Assembly (NCBI RefSeq): GCF_017798165.1
Contig: NZ_CP059068.1
Span: 1,116,001 to 1,180,000 of the forward strand
DNA from: Rhodoferax sp. AJA081-3
GTDB taxonomy: Bacteria > Pseudomonadota > Gammaproteobacteria > Burkholderiales > Burkholderiaceae_C
Reading direction: 5' to 3'
Length of the DNA: 64,000 bases
Shown here: piece by piece, positions 43,613 through 52,911 of the stretch
Layout: every line of letters starts with the position of its first letter
How positions within the stretch are numbered: position 1 is the stretch's first letter
Translations under genes and position numbers: made by a program
The notes under the pieces: model-generated
Told to the model about the DNA's origin: nothing
The model's input: only the letters and a program-made list of their open reading frames with translations
Databases searched by the model: none

Positions 43613-44755
43613 ATGACGCACTCCCGTTTGACTGTACTTGGACCCCTGCGCCTGGTCGCCCTTGCCGCAGCCCTGATGTTTTCAACGGCCTATGCAGATG
43701 AATATGCGGATGTTGCGCAACTGGTGCGCAGCGGCAAATTACCCGAAGCCCTGAGCAAGGCCGACCAGTACCTGGCCACCAAGCCGCGCGACCCGCAGAT
43801 GCGTTTCCTCAAGGGTGTGATCCAGCGCGATTCGGGCAAGACCACCGATGCTATTGCCACCTTTACCCGCCTGACCGAAGACTTCCCCGAGCTGCCCGAG
43901 CCCTACAACAACCTGGCCGTGCTGTACGCCGGCCAAAGCCAGTTCGACAAGGCCCGCACGGCGTTGGAAATGGCGATCCGCACCAACCCCAGTTATGCCA
44001 CGGCGCATGAAAACCTGGGCGACGTCTACGCGAAGCTGGCCAGCCAGGCCTACAACAAGGCGCTGCAACTGGATGGCGCCAACGCAGGCGTACCGCCCAA
44101 ACTGGCGCTGATCCGTGAACTCTTCAGCCCCACCGGTGCCAAGAACCAGCGTCCCGTTACGCCTCCGGTCGCCACACCCGCAATACCAACGCCCGTTGCC
44201 GCCAAACCGGCTCCCACCCTACCTGGCCCCGTTGCAGTCAAGCCCACCGTTGCGGCAACACCTGCCGTGACCGCTGCGGCACCTACAACACCTACACCCA
44301 CAACACCGTCTGCTTCGATTGCTGCACCCGTGGTTGCAGCACCTGTGGCTGCCGCGTCCAGCACAGCGCCGACACCCGCCCCAACCGCGCCTGTTGTCGC
44401 ATCCAACAGCAACAGCGCCAGGGACGCTGAAAACGCGGTCATCGCCTGGGCCAAGGCCTGGGCCGCACGCGACGTCAAGGCGTATCTGGCCACTTATGGC
44501 AAAGACTTCGATCCCCCTGGTTCCCAGAGCCGCAGCGCCTGGGAAGAGGAGCGCCGCCAGCGCATCACCAGCAAATCCAAAATCACGGTAAAACTGGAAA
44601 ATCTCACGGTTACTGTTTCCGGCAACAACACAGCGGTCGCCAAGTTTCGCCAAGACTACAAAGCCAACGACTTGTCGGTTTCCAGCCGCAAAACACTTGA
44701 TCTGGTCAAAGTGGGTGACCGCTGGCAGATTGTCAAAGAATCCACCGGTACATGA
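43613..44755 (+). CDS. Periplasmic TPR protein with NTF2-like C-terminal domain
   Basis: A 380-residue exported protein. A signal peptide ends at AYADEYA. Three tetratricopeptide repeats follow (residues about 30-165, with PYNNLAVLYAGQSQFDKART and AHENLGDVYAKLASQAYNKA), then about 110 residues of Pro/Ala/Thr/Val linker, and a C-terminal domain (VIAWAKAWAARDVKAYLATY ... WQIVKESTGT) of the NTF2-like kind found in L,D-transpeptidase accessory proteins. The next gene, overlapping by four bases, encodes an L,D-transpeptidase with a similar end domain, so the two probably work together on peptidoglycan. Confidence 0.8.
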   Translation: MTHSRLTVLGPLRLVALAAALMFSTAYADEYADVAQLVRSGKLPEALSKADQYLATKPRDPQMRFLKGVIQRDSGKTTDAIATFTRLTEDFPELPEPYNNLAVLYAGQSQFDKARTALEMAIRTNPSYATAHENLGDVYAKLASQAYNKALQLDGANAGVPPKLALIRELFSPTGAKNQRPVTPPVATPAIPTPVAAKPAPTLPGPVAVKPTVAATPAVTAAAPTTPTPTTPSASIAAPVVAAPVAAASSTAPTPAPTAPVVASNSNSARDAENAVIAWAKAWAARDVKAYLATYGKDFDPPGSQSRSAWEEERRQRITSKSKITVKLENLTVTVSGNNTAVAKFRQDYKANDLSVSSRKTLDLVKVGDRWQIVKESTGT

Positions 44756-46014
44756 TGCCGCGATGGTCGGCTGTTGGCATGCTTAAAGCGCATCGCAATA
44801 CTTGGCTATTCACACTGGCGTTCGCAAGCCTGGCCCTGGCACATGCGGCCAGTCCCAAACCCGGGTCCAAGCCAACACGGGCGGAAGCCCCTGCGCCCAA
44901 AAACCAGGACGGTGTCGCTGAGGCGCGGCTGATAGAGGTCTACAAGCTCATTGGCCAGGCCAAAAACCGGGAAGCACTGGCCAAGGCCGATAGCCTGGTC
45001 GAAGACTTCCCCCATTTTCAACTGGCCCAACTGGTGCATGGTGATCTGCTGGCTGCACTGACCCGGCCCATCAAGACCTTTGGTGACGTCCCCGAATCGA
45101 TGGTTCTCAGCGCGCGCCCGGTGTTGGCCGAACTGCGCGAGGAGTCACAACGGCGCGTCCGGGCCCTGCGCGAACGCCCTTTGCCGGGTACCGTGCCCTC
45201 CCAGTTTTTGGCCATTTCGCAAAAGTCCAAACATGCCATTGCGGTAGACGCCTCCCGGTCTCGCCTGTACCTGTTTGAGAACACGGCCAATGGCCTGAAC
45301 CTGATCGCCGACTATTACATCTCGGTGGGCAAAGCGGGCACGGCCAAGGCGGTCGAAGGTGACCAGCGCACACCTCTGGGTGTGTACTACATCACCAGTA
45401 ACCTGGACCCCAAGTCGCTGAAAGACTTCTACGGCTCGGGTGCCCTGCCCATCAACTACCCCAACATGCTGGATAACAAGCGCGGCAAAACCGGCAGCGG
45501 CATCTGGCTACACGGCACACCGCCCAACCAGTTTTCGCGGGCACCGCAGGCCACCGATGGCTGTGTGGTGCTGGCCAACCCGGACCTGCAGCACATCATC
45601 CGCACGGTCGAAGTGCGCACCACACCGGTGGTCATCGCGACCCAGTTGCAGTGGGTGGCGCCGCACAGTGTGCGCGCGGAAAGCAAGCCTTTTGAAGATG
45701 CCCTGCTGGGTTGGCGAAATGCAAAAACCTCGGGCAACCTGCAACAGGTTTTGACCTACTACACGCCCGACTTCAACAGCAACGGCAAATCCCTGGCACA
45801 GTGGACACCGGTGCTGAAAACCGAAATCGACCAGACGCAGGGACGCACCATACAGCTCAAAGATGTGTCTTATTTGCGCTGGACCGATGTGGCCGACACC
45901 ATGGTAGTGACCTTTGGCGAAGTCGCCGAAGGTGCCCGGGTCGGTTGGACCAAACGGCAGTACTGGATTCGCCAGGAAAACCAATGGAAGATTTTTTTTG
46001 AGGGAGTGATTTGA
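44752..46014 (+). CDS. L,D-transpeptidase (YkuD) with NTF2-like domain
   Basis: A 420-residue periplasmic enzyme. The signal region is TWLFTLAFASLALAHAASPK. The central YkuD domain has AIAVDASRSRLYLFENTANG, GDQRTPLGVYYIT and the catalytic stretch IWLHGTPPNQFSRAPQATDG ending in Cys271-Val-Val. It would form 3-3 peptidoglycan links or attach proteins to the wall. A C-terminal NTF2-like domain (LLGWRNAKTSGNLQQVLTYY) resembles that of the preceding protein. The ATG at 44752 overlaps the preceding stop (ATGA). Confidence 0.88.
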   Translation: MMPRWSAVGMLKAHRNTWLFTLAFASLALAHAASPKPGSKPTRAEAPAPKNQDGVAEARLIEVYKLIGQAKNREALAKADSLVEDFPHFQLAQLVHGDLLAALTRPIKTFGDVPESMVLSARPVLAELREESQRRVRALRERPLPGTVPSQFLAISQKSKHAIAVDASRSRLYLFENTANGLNLIADYYISVGKAGTAKAVEGDQRTPLGVYYITSNLDPKSLKDFYGSGALPINYPNMLDNKRGKTGSGIWLHGTPPNQFSRAPQATDGCVVLANPDLQHIIRTVEVRTTPVVIATQLQWVAPHSVRAESKPFEDALLGWRNAKTSGNLQQVLTYYTPDFNSNGKSLAQWTPVLKTEIDQTQGRTIQLKDVSYLRWTDVADTMVVTFGEVAEGARVGWTKRQYWIRQENQWKIFFEGVI

Positions 46015-46015
46015 T

Positions 46016-46603
46016 ATGACCAAGTTATGGAATCTTTTGAACCGCCGTGCCGCACTGTCGGTGCTGGCGCTGACCGCGTTGTCTGGCACCGCGTATGCAA
46101 GTGAGGCCGCACCCCAGGTCAAGTTTGAAACCAGTCTGGGCAATTTTGTGGTCGAGGTCTACCCCGACAAGGCCCCCAAAACGGTGGAGAACTTCCTGCT
46201 GTACGTCAAAAGCAAGCAGTACGACGGCACCATTTTTCACCGCGTGATCCCCAACTTCATGGTGCAGGGCGGTGGCTACAACGCCAAGTACGAGGAAAAA
46301 ATCGCCCGCCCCCCAATTGTTTTGGAAGCGCAAAACGGACTCAAACACGAGACCGGCACCATTGCCATGGCCCGCACCAATGAGCCCAACTCCGCCCGCG
46401 CCCAATTCTTCGTCAACGTCAAGGAAAACCCGTTCCTGAATGCCAAGGGCTCTGCCGACGGCTACACCGTTTTCGGCCGCGTGGTGTCGGGCATGGAAAC
46501 CATCAACAAGATCAAGGATGTGCCAACCGGTTCTGGTGGCCCATTCCCGACTGACGTGCCCAAAACGCCCGTTCTTATCAACTCCGCTACTTTGGTGAAA
46601 TAA
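46016..46603 (+). CDS. ppiA: Periplasmic peptidyl-prolyl cis-trans isomerase (cyclophilin)
   Basis: A 195-residue cyclophilin with signal peptide (LSVLALTALSGTAYASE). Active-site residues are visible in IFHRVIPNFMVQGGG and ARAQFFVNV; the usual Trp of cyclosporin-binding forms is absent, as in bacterial PpiA. It starts one base after the transpeptidase stop and is followed after three bases by a cytoplasmic paralogue. Confidence 0.9.
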   Translation: MTKLWNLLNRRAALSVLALTALSGTAYASEAAPQVKFETSLGNFVVEVYPDKAPKTVENFLLYVKSKQYDGTIFHRVIPNFMVQGGGYNAKYEEKIARPPIVLEAQNGLKHETGTIAMARTNEPNSARAQFFVNVKENPFLNAKGSADGYTVFGRVVSGMETINKIKDVPTGSGGPFPTDVPKTPVLINSATLVK

Positions 46604-46606
46604 ATC

Positions 46607-47113
46607 ATGAGCAATCCACAAGTCGAACTCCACGTGCTGGACTACGGTGTCATTACCCTGGAACTGGACCAGGACAAGGCCCCCAAATCCGTTGAGAACT
46701 TCCTGGCCTACGTCAACAAGGGCCACTACAACGGCACCATCTTCCACCGCGTCATCCCCGGCTTCATGGTCCAGGGCGGTGGCATGGAACCCGGCATGAA
46801 GCAAAAGGATTGTGATGCCCCGATCCAGAACGAAGCCAACAACGGCCTGAAGAATGCCAACTACACCGTGGCCATGGCCCGCACCGGTGACCCGCACTCG
46901 GCCACCGCACAGTTCTTCATCAATGTGGCCGACAACGGTTTCCTGAACCACACTGCACCCAGCGCCCAGGGCTGGGGTTATGCCGTGTTCGGCAAGGTTG
47001 TCTCCGGCTCCGACGTGGTCGACAAAATCAAGGCCGTCAAGACGGGCCGCAAGGGCTTCCATGACGACGTGCCCAAAGACGACGTCATCATCGAAAAAGC
47101 CGTCGCGCTGTAA
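46607..47113 (+). CDS. ppiB: Cytoplasmic peptidyl-prolyl cis-trans isomerase B
   Basis: A 168-residue cyclophilin without signal peptide. Family sequences include [40 protein letters not shown] and [17 protein letters not shown]. It is evidently a tandem relative of the periplasmic copy just upstream; the two differ in the N-terminus and in the loop after the QGGG motif. Confidence 0.93.
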   Translation: MSNPQVELHVLDYGVITLELDQDKAPKSVENFLAYVNKGHYNGTIFHRVIPGFMVQGGGMEPGMKQKDCDAPIQNEANNGLKNANYTVAMARTGDPHSATAQFFINVADNGFLNHTAPSAQGWGYAVFGKVVSGSDVVDKIKAVKTGRKGFHDDVPKDDVIIEKAVAL

Positions 47114-47130
47114 ATCGGGCCATCGGCGGG

Positions 47131-47934
47131 ATGGAACTCGTTGCACCATCCCGCTGGGCCTGTGTCGATTTCATTTCGGACATCCACCTGCAGGCGTCCG
47201 ACGGCCTAACCTTCCAGGCCTGGCGCGACTACCTGCTCCACACCACCGCCGATGCGGTCTTTATCCTGGGTGACCTGTTTGAAGTCTGGGTGGGTGACGA
47301 CATTTTGTTGTCCCCAGAGGGGGGCTTCGAGCAGCAATGTGCCGATGTGCTGCGCGCCGCTTCTGGCCGTATGGACATCTACATTCTGTGTGGCAACCGC
47401 GACTTCCTGATGGGTTCTGCCTTGATGGCTGCTTGTGGGTGCACGCTGCTGCCCGAGCCTTGCATTCTGTCGTTTGCCAACGTCCGCTGGTTGCTGGTCC
47501 ATGGTGACGCCCAATGCCTGGACGATACGGACTACATGCAGTTCCGGGCCCAGGTGCGCAAACCAGAGTGGCAACGCGACTTTTTGGCAAAACCTCTTGC
47601 CGATCGCATGGCCATCGCACGCGGCATACGGGCTCAAAGTGAGGCACGCAAGCGCAGCGATACGGTGTATGCGGATGTGGATTTCCAGGCTGCCAACGAC
47701 CTGTTGGACTCCACACATGCACGCTACTTGGTGCATGGTCACACGCACCGTCCAGCCAAACACCGCTTGAATGTGGGTCGCGAACGCCTGGTGCTCAGCG
47801 ACTGGGACTTGTCCGCGCAACCACCCCGCGCAGAAGTGTTACGCCTGCGCCTTGCCAGTGTAAAAAACACCACCGAGCGTTTTACGCTTGAACGTATCCC
47901 ACCGTCCATGGCAGTGGGTCCACACGAAAACTAA
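47131..47934 (+). CDS. lpxH: UDP-2,3-diacylglucosamine diphosphatase
   Basis: A 267-residue calcineurin-type phosphoesterase that makes lipid X in lipid A synthesis. Metal ligands lie in FISDIHLQ, ILGDLFEVWVGDD, LCGNRDFLMG, LLVHGDAQC and LVHGHTHRP. It is close behind ppiB, as often in beta-proteobacteria. Its stop overlaps the stop of the convergent HD-GYP gene by four bases. Confidence 0.93.
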   Translation: MELVAPSRWACVDFISDIHLQASDGLTFQAWRDYLLHTTADAVFILGDLFEVWVGDDILLSPEGGFEQQCADVLRAASGRMDIYILCGNRDFLMGSALMAACGCTLLPEPCILSFANVRWLLVHGDAQCLDDTDYMQFRAQVRKPEWQRDFLAKPLADRMAIARGIRAQSEARKRSDTVYADVDFQAANDLLDSTHARYLVHGHTHRPAKHRLNVGRERLVLSDWDLSAQPPRAEVLRLRLASVKNTTERFTLERIPPSMAVGPHEN

Positions 47935-49550
47935 TTCCAGGCCCGCGCGTCCACGGTATCAATCTGCCACGGGTCCAGAAACTGGTGGGCATACCGCAGG
48001 TAAACACCTTCGTTGAAGAAGATATCAAACAGATCCGGGTCAATGTGCCCACCGGTCTTGAACTTGTACATGATGCCCATGGCCTGGGACAGTTTCATGC
48101 CTTGTTTGTACGGCCTGTCCTTGGCCGTCAAGGCTTCAAAAATATCGGCAATACCCATGATGCGGGCCTGCACCGACATCTGGTCCCGCGTCAGGCCTTT
48201 GGGGTAACCCTTGCCGTCCATACGCTCATGGTGGCCACCCGCGTATTCCGGCACGTTCTTCAAATGTTTGGGCCAGGGCAACTGTTCCAGCATCTTGATG
48301 GTGGCAACAATGTGGTGGTTGATGGTGTTGCGCTCCCCGGCCGTCAGCGTGCCACCGCGTATGGTCAGGTTTTCGATCTCATCGGGCGTTAACAACTCGG
48401 ACTCCAGCCCGTTCACATTGCGCCAGGTGTGGCGCTGGCCAATGTCGCGCACACGCTGCAGATCAGCGTCCTTCATGCCTTCGGCCCCGACGTTGACAAC
48501 CCGCAAGAAGGCGCGGTCGGCCTCAAGGGCCGCGATGTTGTCTCGGCACTGCGTCCACGCCTGCGCCTCGGCCGCGGCGTCGCTCTGTGTGCGCAGCTCC
48601 AGCTGGGCGCGCAGGGCCGCGATCTCCTGGTCGCGTTTCAAGACTTCAATACGCGTGTCCACCAATTCGATACGGTCGAACAGCGTCTGCAACTTGGTCG
48701 CTTTGTCCACCACGTGCACCGGTGTGGTCACCTTGCCGCAGTCGTGCAGCAGCCCGGCGATCTTGAGCTCGTAACGGTCGCGTTCGTCCATGGTGAACGC
48801 CGCCAGCGGCCCTTCGCGGTTGGCGTTGACGGCCTCGGCCAACATCATGGTCAGGGCAGGCACGCGCTGGCAATGGCCACCGGTGTAGTGCGATTTTTCG
48901 TCAATGGCCAGATTGATCAGGCTGATGAAGGATTCAAACAGCTCTTCCAACTGCGACATGAGGTTGCGGTTGGTGATGGCAATGGCAGCCTGCGACGCAA
49001 GTGACTCTGCCAGGCTTTGGTCCGCCGTTGAAAACGACACCACTTCGCCGGTGCGTTTGCGCTTGGCATTGATCAGCTGCAACACACCAATCACATCACC
49101 CTCATGGTCCTTCATGGGCACGGCCAGGAAGGATTGCGAGCGGTAGCCGGTGCGGGCATCAAACTGCCGGGTGCCCGAGAAATCGAAGTTGGGTTCGGTA
49201 TAAGCGTCGGAGATGTTGACAGTTTGCTTGTGGATGGCGGCATAGGCCGCGACCAACGAGTCGTTGGGCTGCCCGCTGGCATCCTGCAAAGGCAGATTGG
49301 GAAAGTCGATCGGTCTGCCCGACGTGCCGCCCATGGCGATCTTCAGCGAATCGGTCTTGATAATTTCAAACCGCAGGGCCTGCCCATCCTCCGTGACACG
49401 GTACAGGGTGCCACCGTCGGCATGGGTGATGGTTTTGGCAGCCACCAGTATGCTTTCCAGCAGCCGGGTGATGTCGCGCTCTTTGGACAGCGCCGAGCCA
49501 ATGGCGTTGAGCTGTTCCAGGCGCCGCAGCAGGTCTTCGATGGAGTCCAC
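47931..49550 (-). CDS. GAF and HD-GYP domain protein (c-di-GMP phosphodiesterase)
   Basis: A 539-residue cytoplasmic protein. A GAF domain spans about residues 25-170 (ADGGTLYRVTEDGQALRFEI; SFLAVPMKDHEGDVIGVLQL). The HD-GYP domain shows the HD pair (GLLHDCGKVTTPVHVVDKAT) and, after an insertion of about 100 mostly helical residues, HHERMDGKGYPKGL; the later HHIVATIKMLEQLPWP is also typical. The GTG at 49550 follows AAGGGGAA and is preferred to an ATG at 49598 that lacks a ribosome site at proper distance. It would hydrolyse c-di-GMP and so oppose the diguanylate cyclase at 14801-16159. Confidence 0.87.
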   Translation of the reverse strand: MDSIEDLLRRLEQLNAIGSALSKERDITRLLESILVAAKTITHADGGTLYRVTEDGQALRFEIIKTDSLKIAMGGTSGRPIDFPNLPLQDASGQPNDSLVAAYAAIHKQTVNISDAYTEPNFDFSGTRQFDARTGYRSQSFLAVPMKDHEGDVIGVLQLINAKRKRTGEVVSFSTADQSLAESLASQAAIAITNRNLMSQLEELFESFISLINLAIDEKSHYTGGHCQRVPALTMMLAEAVNANREGPLAAFTMDERDRYELKIAGLLHDCGKVTTPVHVVDKATKLQTLFDRIELVDTRIEVLKRDQEIAALRAQLELRTQSDAAAEAQAWTQCRDNIAALEADRAFLRVVNVGAEGMKDADLQRVRDIGQRHTWRNVNGLESELLTPDEIENLTIRGGTLTAGERNTINHHIVATIKMLEQLPWPKHLKNVPEYAGGHHERMDGKGYPKGLTRDQMSVQARIMGIADIFEALTAKDRPYKQGMKLSQAMGIMYKFKTGGHIDPDLFDIFFNEGVYLRYAHQFLDPWQIDTVDARAWN

Positions 49551-49669
49551 AGTTTCCCCTTGTACAAGAAGCCATGTCCACCGCGGTGGACTGCCCATTC
49601 TTCCACAATTACCTGCTGCCGCACAGGTATCGCCGCAAGGCCGCGCGCGACCGTGCGGGCGATCGCTCG

Positions 49670-52561
49670 CTATTTTTTCAGCAACACTTTCAGCACATTT
49701 TGCACCCGGCGCGCCGCCTGCGGATTGAATGGACCAGCAAACACAGCGGCCGTGTCCTGGCCCCAGGTTTGCGCCGGTGGCGGATCGTTGCGGCGGGTCA
49801 GCAACTGCAACTGCAGGCTGCGGCGTGCGTCCAGGTCTTCGGCCGGGGTTGGCACTTCGGCGGCCATCTCCAGACGCAGCAGCGCCACATGCGGATCGGC
49901 CGCTTTAGCCGTCGCCGCGGAGGCTTCGCCCAGTGCGTGCACCCAGGCATTGCGGGTCGCCGGTGGCGCGCGGTTGCCAAGGTCTTGTGCGCCAGGCACC
50001 AGGCTGGGGTCGCGTTTTTCCCACGCGGTCAGCAGTTGGGTCAGTGCTTCACCGTGGGCCTGCATGGCCAGTTTCTTCAGTGCGTATTGCGCTTGCTCCA
50101 AGGCGTCGCGTTGGGCGCGGAAGGCGGCATCGCCCAGGCGTGGTGCTTCAGGCCGTGATTCGTATCCACCGCGCGTGTCGGAACCAAAACGGCCACCGGT
50201 ACGGCCATCACCACGCGGTGCGCCACCACGGTCGTCCGTACGGGGGCCAGACTTGCCATCGCGTGGGCCGCGCGGGTTGCTGTCCTTGCGGTCGCCAAAC
50301 TTGCCGGCCCCACGGGGACCGGCAGCCGCCGGTGCTTCTTTCTTCATGCCAGGGCGGTCATCGCCCCGCATCGCAATCACTGGCTTGGGTGCGGGCTTGG
50401 GGGCAGGGGCAGGCGCAGGCGCGGCATCGGCCACAGGAACTTCCTGCACCGTCTCGGGATTTACTACAACTTCTGTAGCACCAGATGTAGATTCCGCGGG
50501 GGCTAAAGCCACACTTTGCTCAGAGTCATTGGCCTGAACAGCAGCCTTGGCCTGGCTTTCCTGGGTGCCCGCATTGGTGACCTCGGCCTGCGCCTGGGCT
50601 TGGCCCTGCAATGCGGCTTCCAAAGCAGCCATGGCGGCGCGGATGGCTTGGGCATCGCCCGAAGCATTGGCGGCGTCCAGCGCCTTGGCAGCTTGCAGCA
50701 CCATCTTGTCCCGTGCGCCCAGCGAGGCTTCGGCCTTTTCACGGTCTGCAGTCTTGCGGTTGAAGGCGTCGTCAATCGGTTTGCGGAAGGCGTCCCACAG
50801 CTTTTGCTCCTGGCGGCGGTCCATGGGCACGCGGTGCGCCTGGGCTTGCCAGCGCTGCTGCAAGGCCTTGACGGCATCGATGCGCAACTCGGGCGCTGTG
50901 CCCAGAATCTTGGCCTCTTCGATCATGGCGTGGCGCAGAGCCAGGCTTTCGGCCTGCAGGGCTTCCAGCGGCGCAGCGGCGTTGCCAATCGCGGCCTTCC
51001 ACAGGGGCTGCAGTTCGGCAAACGCCTTTTCACCCAGGTGGCCCGCTTCGCGCCAACGGTCGCCGAACTGGTGCAGGATACGGTTGAAGCCTTTCCAGTC
51101 GTCGTCCAGCGCGGTGCGGTTGGCGGCAGCCCATGCGTTCACTTCTTCGATCAGCGCCAGGCGCTGGGCCTTGTGTTCGGCGGATTCGGCGCGGACTTTG
51201 TCCAGCCAGGCTTCGACCACTTTGTGGGCTTCGTTGCAGGCTTCGTCAAAACGCTTCCACATGGCGTGGTTGGGCGCACCGCCTTGGTCGGTTTGTTTCC
51301 ACTGGTCACGCAAGGAGCGCAGGGTCTCCTGCATCTTGCGACCACCGATGGCCTGGCCTTCGGGGCGCTTGAGCAGGCCTTCTGCCTGGGCGACCAGCGC
51401 TTCGCGCAGCTGGTCGGCGCGCCAACGCTGCCAGCCTTCCAGTTCACCGGCGGCGGCCAAGGCGGCATGTGCCTGGTTTTCGAGCTTGTCGTCGATCAGG
51501 CGGCCAAATTCCTTGAGGGCATGGCGCAGCGCGTTGGCTGCACCGGCGCTGGCCTTGCCATGGCCTTCGGCAATTTCGGATTCCAGCGTGGTCAAGACTT
51601 CGCGCACGCTGGCAGTAGCCTTGGCGCGCACTTCGGGGTCGATCTTGGGTTTGGCCTGTTTGGCCGGTGCCTCGATGGGCACACCACGCGCAGTGCGCAA
51701 CTCGTTGGCCCACATGGGCACGGGGGGCAACGGTGCCGCGGCGTCTTGCGCAGCAGCCACGGCCAAGGCCAAAGCGCCCTGGAAGGCTTCCCACACCACC
51801 AACAGTTGGCCGCGCGAGGCGTCCAGCAAGGGCGGGAACTTGGCATCCACACTGGCCCAGCTGGTATCGGCCGCCAGTTGGGCGGCTTGGGCCTGCCACT
51901 GGTCGACGTCAACCCGCAGAGCATCCAGCGCCGCCTGGGCGTCTTGCCAAGACTTGGTGGACAACACCTCAATGCGCTGCGCCAGCAATACTGCAGCTTC
52001 GCGCTGCACCTGCACGCGGCGCTGCAGGTCTTCGATGACCCGCACGCGCTCGGCCAATTGGGTCTTGAGCGCAGCCAGGGGCTCGCGGCTCAACGGCGCA
52101 CCGGCTTTGGCGGCATCACGCTGCCAGGCCAAGGCGTCGGCAATATTGAGCTTGACCATGTCCAACAGCGCCTGGGCCTTGGCGGCCCAGTCGGCGGCCA
52201 GGGATTCCTGGCCCTTTTGGCGCTTGGCTTCGTCGATCTTTTCACGGACGAGTTTGGCAGCGCCCTTGTCCTTGATGCTCAGCTCTTTGAAGACATCGGC
52301 CAGCTGTTCGGCGCTGGGGCTGGTCAGCAACCAGTCCCGCACGCGGGCAGAACGCTCGCCGGAAGTGGGGGCTGTGAAAGCGCCACCGGTCAGACTGTCT
52401 AAATGGGCTATATCGTTGTTTTTGGCGGTAGAAGTCGACGTCACGGTAGGCTCGGGAATAGGTTGAATAGAAATCTGCAACCCTGTATTTTCGCCGCGAA
52501 ATGGATCGAGGCATATGGTTTTTGTCCGGGCCCATTGCAGGCACACTGCGCAGCCTCTCAT
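49670..52561 (-). CDS. Large DUF349 domain protein with RGG-like tail
   Basis: Up to 963 residues, cytoplasmic, almost entirely helical. Several DUF349 units can be seen (for example MQETLRSLRDQWKQTD and HQFGDRWREAGHLGEKAF, each with the R-x-x-W pattern). A low-complexity segment near residues 700-850 is rich in Arg, Gly, Asp and Pro (RDGKSGPRTDDRGGAPRGDG), which suggests RNA or polyphosphate contact. The function of DUF349 proteins is unknown. No start has a good ribosome site; the first in-frame ATG is used, and a GTG at 52444 is an alternative. A dispersed-repeat copy lies in frame at 50463-50511. Confidence 0.75.
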   Translation of the reverse strand: MRGCAVCLQWARTKTICLDPFRGENTGLQISIQPIPEPTVTSTSTAKNNDIAHLDSLTGGAFTAPTSGERSARVRDWLLTSPSAEQLADVFKELSIKDKGAAKLVREKIDEAKRQKGQESLAADWAAKAQALLDMVKLNIADALAWQRDAAKAGAPLSREPLAALKTQLAERVRVIEDLQRRVQVQREAAVLLAQRIEVLSTKSWQDAQAALDALRVDVDQWQAQAAQLAADTSWASVDAKFPPLLDASRGQLLVVWEAFQGALALAVAAAQDAAAPLPPVPMWANELRTARGVPIEAPAKQAKPKIDPEVRAKATASVREVLTTLESEIAEGHGKASAGAANALRHALKEFGRLIDDKLENQAHAALAAAGELEGWQRWRADQLREALVAQAEGLLKRPEGQAIGGRKMQETLRSLRDQWKQTDQGGAPNHAMWKRFDEACNEAHKVVEAWLDKVRAESAEHKAQRLALIEEVNAWAAANRTALDDDWKGFNRILHQFGDRWREAGHLGEKAFAELQPLWKAAIGNAAAPLEALQAESLALRHAMIEEAKILGTAPELRIDAVKALQQRWQAQAHRVPMDRRQEQKLWDAFRKPIDDAFNRKTADREKAEASLGARDKMVLQAAKALDAANASGDAQAIRAAMAALEAALQGQAQAQAEVTNAGTQESQAKAAVQANDSEQSVALAPAESTSGATEVVVNPETVQEVPVADAAPAPAPAPKPAPKPVIAMRGDDRPGMKKEAPAAAGPRGAGKFGDRKDSNPRGPRDGKSGPRTDDRGGAPRGDGRTGGRFGSDTRGGYESRPEAPRLGDAAFRAQRDALEQAQYALKKLAMQAHGEALTQLLTAWEKRDPSLVPGAQDLGNRAPPATRNAWVHALGEASAATAKAADPHVALLRLEMAAEVPTPAEDLDARRSLQLQLLTRRNDPPPAQTWGQDTAAVFAGPFNPQAARRVQNVLKVLLKK
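50463..50511 (+). repeat. Dispersed repeat copy F (in frame inside the DUF349 gene)
   Basis: CTACAACTTCTGTAGC forms the hairpin part and is followed by AGATTCCGCGGGGGCTAAAG and CCAC. It is on the plus strand, opposite the gene, and encodes part of an Ala/Ser/Val-rich linker. Confidence 0.7.
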
Positions 52562-52581
52562 TCAGTTGAACTGTAAACGTG

Positions 52582-52635
52582 AAATGAGCCCCTAGCCCCC
52601 GCAAAATAAGGCCATTCAGCTATAAAAACAATAGC
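52582..52635 (-). repeat. Dispersed repeat copy G
   Basis: On the minus strand: AGCTATTGTTTTTATAGC (hairpin), then TTATTTTGCGGGGGCTAG and GGGCTCATTT. It lies just upstream of the possible start of the DUF349 gene and in the same orientation as that gene. Confidence 0.82.
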
Positions 52636-52773
52636 TAATGACGCTCCAACGCTGTCGCTACTGTTTCTTGGTCATGAGGCCCTCCTCCAAGAACACCATG
52701 CACCAACACACTATATATAGAGTGCCGCCGCGCTCACTGGGCATTTTCTAGGGAGAACAAAAGGAGGAAGCCA

Positions 52774-52911
52774 ATGAAGAAAGCCCGGGAGCCTAACCAT
52801 ACGGCCAGTCTCTCGGGCTCGACGGCTGACCAGAGGTCCATGCCGTCAGGGCTGGCAGTGCGGGAGATTGAAGTCCCGCATTGCACTAGAAGCAATAGAT
52901 TGCCTCCTTAA
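52774..52911 (+). CDS. Possible 45-residue gene within a structured transcript
   Basis: An ATG at 52774 is preceded by AAAGGAGGAAGCC, one of the strongest ribosome sites in the window, and opens 45 codons to TAA at 52909-52911 (start MKKAREPNHTASLSG, end RSNRLPP). The peptide is basic and Ser/Pro-rich without a membrane segment and matches nothing I know. The same bases form stable hairpins, for example GCGGGA/TCCCGC at 52860-52879, and GTACCC/GGGTAC at 52938-52951 just beyond the stop. It may be a leader peptide, a small protein or part of a non-coding RNA. Confidence 0.35.
   Translation: MKKAREPNHTASLSGSTADQRSMPSGLAVREIEVPHCTRSNRLPP

Noticed and set aside
46025..47149. 374-codon minus-strand frame across both cyclophilin genes
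   Set aside because: It spans two clear ppi genes on the plus strand; its length reflects their similarity and codon use.
50516..52402. 628-codon plus-strand frame opposite the DUF349 gene
   Set aside because: Shadow frame; the minus-strand product has DUF349 repeats and normal composition.
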